64,000 bases of DNA from Ambrosia x helenae (Eukaryota > Streptophyta > Magnoliopsida > Asterales > Asteraceae): the NCBI GenBank assembly GCA_030844895.1, contig CM061229.1, positions 105,584,975 through 105,648,974 on the forward strand, given 5' to 3'. Position numbers and translations under genes: made by a program. The stretch's first letter is position 1. Every line of letters starts with the position of its first letter. Of the stretch, positions 55,588 through 64,000 are shown in pieces. The notes below the pieces were generated by a model, which saw only the letters and a list, made by a program, of their open reading frames with translations, did not search any database and was not told the DNA's origin.

Positions 55588-55934
55588 AACATGTATGTAA
55601 ACGTCTATAAATAGGAGGCTTCAACCTTCTATTTTAGACATTGATTTTAATAGAAAAATCCTTCAAACACTTTCACTGTTCTATTCCATTTCTGTATTTA
55701 TTGTGAATCTGTCTAAGTATCTAATTCTCATTTACTGCTTGGATTCATAATAAATACTTGTCATTAATAGTTTCAATCATCAAGGGGGAGTAATAACTCT
55801 TCCTAAGTATAAAAAGTGTTGCTTTAACTTTTACATTCCGCTGTGCTTATTATCTGATATACAAGGGCTTGCTAAACACTTAAGTGTCAAGATAGCAAGT
55901 TCTTACTTAGCAAAAAGAGCAAACTGATCCAACA
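55588..55934 (+). repeat. Sirevirus LTR 3' piece at duplication junction
   Basis: 347 bp identical or nearly so to 46921-47267, including TATA box TATAAATA (55606-55613). It lacks the upstream LTR and internal region, as expected for a duplication breakpoint and not for an insertion. Confidence 0.9.
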
Positions 55935-57104
55935 GAAACCGGTTCGTAACCCAACCCAATTTGAACTACCAGGACGGTTTGAGCCAACCCGATCATAACT
56001 GTCAATTTGTGTAGCAGTTTCCACCCTCGTCATCCAAACCGGTTTTAACCCAACTCAAAAAATAATTTTTTTATATGCTGGTTTTGGCCTTTGGGTACCG
56101 TTTTATGAGCCAAACCTATTTTAACCCAACCTATACGATTTGAAATGGGTTCGTATAATTTTTACCCAAACCAGATTATGACATGTACCGGTTTCTCCTC
56201 AAAACTGTTTTGACCAAAGTTGACTAGACCGATTTGGTTAACAACCGAACTAGTTTGGTTAAAAATGCCTCATTTGTACACCTCTAATCGGACCTGCTCT
56301 TGTTTGACTGTTAGATGTGTACAAAATTCAGCTTGGTCTCAAACTGAACCGGTTTAAGAACTGAACTAGTTTTTTTTAATATATTTTATTTAAACGAGTT
56401 TGTGCTCTTTTTTTTAACCGAGTTTGTGAACCGGTTTAAGAATCGGCTGTTTGGTTCGGCTCATTCTATAGTCTAAATAGTCCACTGGTTCAACTCACCC
56501 CGATTTAGAAACCATATTTTTTTTAATTTAATAGAAATATAAACTAAAAGAGTAAAGTGCAATTTGTGTTCCTATGGTTTAGGGAAGACGTCAACCTGAG
56601 TTCTTACTTTCTAAATATCGCATACTAATTCCCTCATCTTTTACTTTTTTTACACTATGAACCCATCCCTCTATCAGACTTATGAATTTTCTATCAATGG
56701 TATAAGTAAAAAACGATTATGTCCTTGTGTTTTCATGAGCGTATTTGGATTGGTTTAGAAAGAGACTAGTTTTTGTGTGATGAACTTTGAGGCTGAGAAA
56801 AAATCAAACTCGCAAAGGTCCCTAATTTTTAAATTCCTTGTTTAAGCATGATATGAAGTTGGTGATTGTAACAACCCAGTCCGAGACCCAAAATTTTTTC
56901 GCGATTAAAACTAGAAAGATGAAGAAATTAATAATAATAAATGCAAATAATATATTTAAATACGAAACCGAAACCAGAGAGTTGACTATTATTTTGACAA
57001 GGAAAATAATATTATACACGTATGTATGTTACAAGGCCAGGCCAAAAAGCATTGCGAACCCGAACCCACACCCATGATTAATGGGTTAGTCACCATGGGG
57101 ACAC
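55935..57104 (-). repeat. Module copy 3 duplicate
   Basis: Second copy of 47268-48437. Non-coding, same orientation. Confidence 0.85.
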
Positions 57105-57751
57105 ATTGCTGCTTTGATAAACCACTCGTGGAGATACCTCCAACATGATCTTTTTGATCATGTAAAAGTTAAAAATAACTTCTTTGTATATACTTCATTT
57201 GTTATTGAAAAAGATTGGAACTTTACCCTTAAGTTTGCCCTTAAAGAAGGCTGTGTTTTAAAAAGTGCGCCTGGCGCACCTAGGCGCCAGTCCATGCGCC
57301 TCATGTAACACAAGCTGAGCACCGTACATAAAGCGCAAGAAAAGCGCGATTTTTGGCCAAAATAGCTCCTGAGGCGCGCGCTTTTAATACGGGGGTGTTT
57401 TTATGCTTAAAATTGTTATACATATAGCTAAAAAGGTTGTACATTTAAGTTAAATCATATATAAACCTTATTTGTATCTATATTTTGTGTAAATGATGCT
57501 AAACACCTATAGCATATATAAAAAAAGTTATATAATCGCTTTGCGCCTCGCGTACGAAAATTCCACCGCTTTTGCGCTTTGCCCCTCGGTTTTAGACATC
57601 GTCACTTTTGTGCGCTTTGCGCTTTTAAAACCAAGCTGAAGAAAAAAATAGTCTTACCACCGGTTAGGGATGATAAGATTATGAGTTACTACAGGGTTGA
57701 TCCTTCACTAACAGCTATGGATGGAGGAACCTGCAAACAAGAGTGAATATG
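57105..57751. other. Unidentified fragment with GC-rich MITE, unit 2
   Basis: Copy of 48438-49084; the MITE-like piece is at about 57256-57628, one T shorter at its right end. No supported gene. Confidence 0.4.
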
Positions 57752-58601
57752 TGGGTGTGGAGACGACTACACGAGGTAGTTGTTTATAAAAAAAACGGGG
57801 TGAATGGGGATACTATCAAGTGTGATAGCTCTCCAGGTCAGTAGAAAGTGTCCTCTCCTATTGGGGATGTGATCCCTTTTATAGGAGAGTCTGTATGCCA
57901 CCATTACCCAAGTCCTAACCGTGGTTAGGTTGTCTCCATCACCCTCAATTATGTTAGTGAGGTGATATATGGAAAGCATAATTAATGGGAACAGTGGAAC
58001 ATAATACCACCTCTAATATCTAGTCAACGTGCTTGAAGCCTTGATTCATGCATGGCATTTGACCATGCATGACTTTCGCCTTGACCGAGACTTGACCTTT
58101 GACGGGTCATTAATGTGCTTTGACCACTTCCTGCGCATAGGCTTTTCTCCGCGCGGCGATGTTGTTCCGGGTTTGGGTATGCGGAATAGTGTATTCGGTA
58201 CCCAATCCCATCAAGTCCCCCAGTCCAGTGTGTCTCTTAACTGAGAAGTTATGATGAGATAGGAGGGATACTGGACTTATAAGATGTGTGGTCTTGATAA
58301 GAGCTTGTCTTCCATGGTAGCTTGCATGTATGTGGTTGCTGAATGTTTTTTTGGTTGCGGATACTTTTGTGCGGAGAACGGGTGATAGGAATTTACGTCA
58401 CAGTTCCGCAGGTGTAGGACACGTCGGTGATTTGCTATGGACAGTTGTCACTTCCCCATGATTTAAAAAATTTGTGGTCCATATGGTGAGTGGGCCTGAC
58501 GTGACTAGTTGTAGTGGAGAAGTGTGTAGGCACGTTAAGCGGCGGTTGTCAGGAAAGTGGGCGCGTGAGGCGCGTGTGACGTATGTTTGTCTTCAGGTGT
58601 A
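57752..58601 (-). repeat. Probable Tat LTR region, unit 2
   Basis: Copy of 49085-49935, with the same minus-strand TATA (about 57874-57884). Boundaries unproven, as in unit 1. Confidence 0.4.
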
Positions 58602-58695
58602 CACGTGGCACTTCCCTATTAGACTCATGCACGAAAAAGTCTGGCTAGTCTACTGAGCATGACGTCAGCCGTATTAATTGCAAAGCCTATATATT
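58602..58695 (+). promoter_or_regulatory. Promoter of opposite-strand gene, unit 2
   Basis: G-box CACGTG (58602-58607), TGACGTCA (58660-58667) and TATATATT (58688-58695), unchanged from unit 1; ATG at 58790. Confidence 0.58.
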
Positions 58696-58789
58696 GATTT
58701 TTAATAACGGCTTTTCCCATTTCCAGTAATTTCAAAATTTGAATTCTTTGTTAACATCTCTTCTCCCAAATCTTGTTATTTCTCTAACC

Positions 58790-61700
58790 ATGTCTCAAGA
58801 TTCACAAAATGTTCTAGAATCTAGTAAGACATCAGATTCTGTCAAGGATCTTGGTAAAGCATCATCAAAAAGTATGGAAGCCACTACTATTAAGTGGGAC
58901 AAACCCTCGTATTTAAGCTTCCTTGATCAGTATGGCATTCTATCTGAATGGGAGCCAGAGCTTCCGACCGAGGGGAAAAAATGCTCTGCAAGCACCCCCT
59001 AGGAAGATAACGTTGTATACAGCAGCCTTTACCAAGTGTTGTTTCCGTTTACCGGCTACCAGGTTTGTGGTGGATGCCTTGTTGAAATATGGCATTCACC
59101 CTACACAATTGACCCCGTATGGGTGGTGCCGTTTGCTTCACTTTGAAGCTACCTGTAGGGCTTTGGAGATTGAAGCTACATTCGAGAAGTTGAATGTGTT
59201 TTATATTCTTGAAGCTGCCCGTGTGGCGGTAGCGGTTGGTATAGCTTAGGCATTCGCCGGAAGGTGAAGCAGCTTGTATCGGAGAAGGTGAAGTCCATGT
59301 ATGAGTGGAAAGATAAGTTTTTCTATATCAACTGTGGTGTTATCCCTGCTGCTTTTCAATGGATGATGGTTGGTTTAAAGGAGAAGATTGTTGAATTTCC
59401 CCCAATGGCAGGATTCAAAGAACATGATGGACGAATGTCCGGAAAGTGTTTTGAATCTACTGGGACTCAGTCTTATCAGCCCTGAAGGTCATGATCCGAA
59501 TCCTCCGGAAGATAATGAGGTCATCTGTGCTTTTTTGTTTACATATTTTCTTGTGTTGGTCTTTATGTTGCGCGATTGTATCCAGGTGTTCCTCTGTTTG
59601 ACTTATTTGCCAAGCGTGGTGAGGCAAAGGTGTTGTACACTCTGTCTGTTGCAGGCGCGCAGCGGTTATCGGAGAGGATTAGTGCGAACTTTCTGTTCCC
59701 TAATCTCGTTAATCCTCCGAAGCAATATGTCAGAACAGGCTATGAATCCCGTCTATTTATGTTTTTATTTATAAGTTTCTTTTGTGCGCGAAGGAAGCAC
59801 AGTAGGTACGCGTCCTGCGTACTGATTTAGCGCATTCTTCGTGGTAGGTGCGGGTATACAACTCCGCAGAAAGGCCATGATTGATGTCGAAGAAGTTACT
59901 TCTGAGCGCAAGAAACATGTTGGTTAGTCTTTGTAACTCCTTTATTAATTCCTCACACGTAGTTTAATGTATACAAATGTGATTTCCGCACCAGGCACGG
60001 GTACATCTAGGAAGCGTGCCATAGCAAGTAAGAAAACCAAACGCCTGCTGCTCCCATTATCGTTGAGGAAGTAGATGAAGAATTAACAGAGTCAGACTCA
60101 GAGTTAGAGCAGAAACGCGCTAGACGCTCGTCTCCTGTCCGCCAGTCGGAGATTGTTACCAACGAGTTATATCAGCAAAGGGTTACCGAGTTGAATCAGA
60201 AACAGGTTCAAATCCCTCAGTCGGGAGAAGCGGTCAGTATGCTGCGTCCGGAGCCTATTGCGGCGGTTTTCGGTTGATTTTTTCAAACCTTTGTCTTGGC
60301 CAACCAGTGACAAGCTTGAGATTCCTGGAAGCCTCCACCAGTGCGTGAGAATCTTTCTATGAAGACGTTGAGGCACTTGTCTGGTATGTATATTTTTGTT
60401 CCCTTTTGGCGTATTGTTAAACGACATATGTTGTAATATTGTGAATAGCTAATGTAGGACAACATCCTTTTGCAGAATCTCGCATGAAGCAATCCACTAC
60501 GGTGTTGGAGAAAGTATCTTCGTCTGACCAGCCTGTTGAGAATGTTGGCGTGGCTGCGGAGTCGACAGAAGATACAACTGCCGTCAAGGTTCCTGAGGTG
60601 GTTGTGAAGGAGAATGTGGTACCACAGGTTGAGCCCACCCCAGATGACTTGGTGATTGACGTTGATAAGGATGCGGGAAAGAAGGTGGATGAGTCCGCAA
60701 CCCCAAATTTGGATGTTGATTGCCCTGACCTATCACTGAAGCAAGTACACGAGCCAAGTTCTTCGCAGGGATTCGAGGTTGCTCTTGAGAAAGGGAAGGG
60801 AAATGAAGTTGTTGGTGAGAACCCTTCTAGTTTTATGCGCACAGTAGTGGACTCTACTGTGATTTATAGGGATGCCTCTGTAGGTTGTGGTGATAGTTCT
60901 GGTCAGACTGGTCACCGGCGAAGAATGTATTCATCGCGTGAAGCGGACTCGCCAAGGCCATATCAGCCACGTTGGGACATTCTTGATACTACTCGATTTA
61001 CAAATGCGCTTGATGCGCAGGAGTTTGTCATGTTATCTGTTCCTCCTGCCGAGCGCGATTATCAAGATAGTGTTGATCGGCGATCTCTGTTCCTTGATAT
61101 GGCGATGAATCTCTCATTGGGTATGAGCGGCCTTGGTTCTCTTATCAGGCGTGAAAATGAGTTCCAGTGAGATTATCAGAACCTGAAAGATTCAGAAGCC
61201 AGTTTGCTAAGGCGCGAAGAAGAATTTCAGCGCGCTCGTTATGAGATTCGGTCAGAGATTGAGCATCACAAGAAAGTGGCTCATGATGCTGTTGAAGAGA
61301 TTGACAAGGTAAAGAAAGATAAAGTTGAAGCCTCCAAGGCCTGGTCCGCTGCTTGTAAGAGGACAAATCAAGAAACTGAGCTTTTGCGCTCCACTATTGA
61401 GAATTTGAAGCTTGAGAATGCTCGTCTGAAGAAGGAAATGGAGCAAAGCCAAAAATCTTATGAAGAGAAGCAGGCGGAACTTGCCGATACTATCCAGAAG
61501 TATAATTCTTAGCATGATGATCTTCTCAAGGTGACCACCTCGTTGTCTGATGTGGAGACCAAGATAAAAGATCTGGTGTTAGAGAATTCCAAGCATCAGG
61601 AAGAAAAGACTTTGGCGGAGTCTTCTTGCTCGCAGGCGAAGCTGGAGTTGGACAAGGTGCAAGCTTTGTTTGGACAAGCCACTGACATGGCCGTTGCTGC

Positions 61701-62265
61701 CAATGAGAGAATAGCTTGGTTGATGAGCGATGGTGTCGCTGGAGTAAGCTAGAAATCCCCTTTTACATAACTGATTATTGATGGTTTCGAAATTTGATGT
61801 AATACTTTTGTCATGCAGATATTTAAGCGTGTCTGGAATGATCCTACGCTGACAGAGGTGATTGCCCGCATTTCCAGCACCTCCGTGAAACAAGGATTGA
61901 AATTGGGTTTCTGTGAAGGCTTTTGCCATCATGCGGATGGTAAGGAGAAGGAGGCCGGTCCGTACGAGAATGAGTCGTATGATGATGATTTGATGAAGGC
62001 CTATGACGATTATGAGCATCTGAAATTTGAAGTATTCAACCTGTTGGAGGCTTGTATGAAAACTGATGACCCCGCAGGTGAATTGCGCAATTATTTTATC
62101 AAATCAGATCACCTTGGTGCGGAACTTGCGGAAAAGGCGCAAAGAGAGGAGAAGGCCAAAGCAGTTGCTACTGATGGTGGGGCCGGGACATCATCTGCGG
62201 CCAGCGACAAGCGTGTGGAAGGTTCTAATGCTGATGATATATCTCAGTATTTGAACTTTGGTTGA
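58790..62265 (+). pseudogene. Opposite-strand ORF of Tat element, unit 2
   Basis: Same gene as 50124-53597, more broken. An extra A near 58975 shifts frame after LPTEGK, a TG insertion near 59223 shifts it again after EAAR, and further indels lie at about 60041, 60222 and 60267. The TGA (61168-61170) and TAG (61510-61512) found in unit 1 are both present, so they predate the duplication. At about 61528 this unit has the base that keeps the coiled-coil frame (LLKVTTSLSDVETKIKDL), which unit 1 lacks. Last exon 61819-62265. Confidence 0.62.
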
Positions 62266-62362
62266 ATGATTTATTCCTTTCCTTGTCTTTGGTTGTAACT
62301 TTTCTGATGAACAATTTATTTCTCTTTTCTAATAGAACAAATGTAGCATATCCTTTGTTTTA

Positions 62363-62550
62363 CACGTGTGTGTGCTAATCATTTGGTGATGTCATCTTTG
62401 TTTTCTAACACAAGTGTCTGCCAGATTACTTCATGATTGATGTGACGGTTATGCCGGCGCTTGTCAGGGCGACTGTGACACTTCCCTAGGGTAATCGAGT
62501 GGTTACCATTAATAGTAATTAATGGCCATAACCTCTCTCCTTTATATATA
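62363..62550 (+). promoter_or_regulatory. Promoter of small ORF, unit 2
   Basis: G-box CACGTG (62363-62368) and TATA box TTTATATATA (62541-62550), same spacing as unit 1. Confidence 0.53.
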
Positions 62551-62616
62551 GTAAGTGTATCTTTCATCTTCTCCATTATTTACCTTTTAAAAAATTATAC
62601 CATTCTTTCTGAAAAA

Positions 62617-62934
62617 ATGGCGACTACCTCATCCAACAACAACCTTGGTATCATGGAGAGATTAGAATTACAGGGGATGATGAGGCTATCTCAGCATCCT
62701 AGTCATGATCAGCCTTCAACAGATGCTCTTGATCGTTTAGCCGAATATTGTGAACATTTGTTGTCCCAAGAAGACACGCGGCCTGATAATCTGGATGATC
62801 AAGGTACTTCTGATGGGCAACCGTTGAAGATGAAGAAGTTGTCAGAGTTAGGAGATGTAACCAAGCTAAAACCAGGAAGGCTAAAGGTTAATGTGTGTTT
62901 CCAGTATGTTGGAGCCCTTATGTGTAAATTATAA
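62617..62934 (+). CDS. Small plus-strand ORF (105 aa), unit 2
   Basis: Encodes the same peptide as 53949-54266 with no change that I can see. Preservation of this frame contrasts with the indel-broken larger gene upstream in the same unit. Function unknown. Confidence 0.5.
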   Translation: MATTSSNNNLGIMERLELQGMMRLSQHPSHDQPSTDALDRLAEYCEHLLSQEDTRPDNLDDQGTSDGQPLKMKKLSELGDVTKLKPGRLKVNVCFQYVGALMCKL

Positions 62935-63135
62935 GTAAAGTCTTTTGAAATCGCTGTTGATCTTCATGTCTGTGGGGTATAGTTTGTTTTTGTATTGACC
63001 CCCTTTTTGTAGCAACAATCTACGTATAGGGTTTGTAGGTTGTAATGTCGAACGATGGCTTGTATGACAAATGCTTTTTGTAAAATAAATGACGTTGGAC
63101 ATAAAGTCCTTATTACAAAATTATGAAATAGCAGA

Positions 63136-64000
63136 TTACATGTAGCATATACGCAGTTGCGCTGCATTCCAAGTACGTTGTATTGGCGAACCATCTAGGC
63201 GTTCTAGAGCGTATGCTCCTTTTCCCAGTACCTCTTGGATTTTGTAAGGTCCTTCCCAAGTTGGAGCAAGCTTTCCTAGTTTTTCCGCATTTGAAGCTTT
63301 ATTATTGCGGAAAACAAAATCGCCGACGCGGAAAGATTGTTCTTTGACCCGCGCGTTGTAGTATTTTTCTAACTGTCTCTTGTATGAGGCTTCTCGAACA
63401 CAGGCCGAATCTCGGCGTTCATCTAGTAAGTCTAGGTTCATTCTCAGCTCTTTATCATTGTCAGTTTTTTGCGCGAGCAAAACTCTTGGGGAGGGATGCG
63501 TGACCTCTGTTGGGATTACCGCTTCAGTTCCATATGTTAGGCTGAACGGTGTTTCCCCGGTACTTGTTTTGGAAAGTGTGCGGTGGGCCCAAAGGACATG
63601 GGGTAATTCATCTACCCAGCCGCTACGTCTTGTTCCTAGGCGTGTTTTAATGCCTTCGACGATACTTCTGTTTGCGCGCTCTACCTGGCCATTGCCTTGA
63701 GGATGCGCTACTGAAGTAAATATCTGTTTGATTTTCATTGAAGAGAGCCATTCTTGTAAGTGTTGGTCCACAAACTGCGTTCCATTGTCGCTTATAATTT
63801 CCAGTGGTAGACCGAATCTGCAGATGATAAATTCCCATATAAATTTTTTAATGTTGTGCCCATCAATTGTGGCTAACGTCTTTGCTTCCACCCATTTAGT
63901 AAAGTAATCAATGGCGACTACTAAGTATTTGACGTTGCATGGCGCCGTAGGGAAAGGTCCCACTAGATCAATGGCCCATTTTTGGAATGGCCATGTTGTG
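63136..64000 (-). pseudogene. pol: Tat-lineage integrase, unit 2 (runs off window)
   Basis: Minus-strand copy of 54468-55333, with the same core (IISDNGTQFVDQ, HPQGNGQVERANRS) and tail (KLAPTWEGPYKIQ). The open frame from GPFPTAP to RICYM is intact up to the window edge; the HHCC finger lies outside. Whether this unit continues into the rest of pol or ends as unit 1 does cannot be seen. Confidence 0.85.

Larger units (their letters stand above)
55588..64000. repeat. Tandem duplication, unit 2 (incomplete at window end)
   Basis: Collinear with 46921 to about 55334. Differences are mostly one- to three-base indels with few substitutions (for example at 58975, 59223, 60041, 60222, 60267 and 61528). 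Some of these break frames that are open in unit 1, and at least one (61528) restores a frame broken in unit 1. Confidence 0.93.

Overview
The window is intergenic plant nuclear DNA made almost entirely of nested and duplicated transposable elements. It holds several copies of a fragment of one host-type gene, a plant p300/CBP-class histone acetyltransferase (HAC1-like). Split exons with GT-AG introns, tRNA-Met primer-binding sites (TGGTATCAGAGC), Tekay-type chromovirus, Sirevirus and Tat-type retrotransposons, and hAT-like MITEs all point to a eudicot. The overall element style suggests a daisy-family (Asteraceae) genome, but that last step is inference. I see no tRNA or rRNA gene, no CRISPR array and no complete host gene.

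Layout. A repeated host-like module (AT-rich flank, then HAC1-like exons) occurs as copy 1 (1-1014 plus 10319-12206), copy 2 (12580-13162, 15892-17960, 28586-30761), an inverted partial copy 3 (35590-35912 plus 47268-48437) and a duplicate of copy 3 (55935-57104). Copy 1 is split by a minus-strand gag-only Ty3/gypsy element (1015-10318), itself split by a plus-strand solo LTR (4016-6690). Copy 2 is split by a minus-strand solo LTR (13163-15891) and by a full-length plus-strand Ty3/gypsy chromovirus (17961-28585). Its last intron holds a hAT-type MITE, and a 173-bp insertion sits in an exon. A small degenerate Ty1/copia element (31773-35589) follows. Copy 3 is split by an 11.4-kb Sirevirus-like Ty1/copia element (35913-47267) with a 1,038-codon env-position ORF. 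Target-site duplications of 5 bp bracket nearly every insertion, so the order of events can be read directly.

From 46921 to the window end lies an about 8.67-kb direct tandem duplication. Each unit starts inside the Sirevirus 3' LTR and contains inverted module copy 3, a GC-rich MITE and the 3' part of a Tat-lineage Ty3/gypsy element. In that element the integrase is on the minus strand, and two plus-strand gene units, each with its own TATA box and G-box, lie downstream of it. The second unit runs off the window inside the integrase.

Most striking observations: (i) copy 1 of the HAC1-like gene ends in an inverted copy of its own exon 3, making a natural hairpin of about 375-bp arms; (ii) the chromovirus family carries two tandem polypurine tracts, and two elements in this window used different ones, giving LTRs with different 5' ends; (iii) LTRs of that family carry matched blocks of one short motif on both sides of the promoter, with the motif changing between LTR variants; (iv) the Tat element carries a promoter-equipped opposite-strand gene cassette. 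Many reading frames are broken by single-base losses in G runs, so long-read consensus error cannot be excluded for some of the frameshifts.
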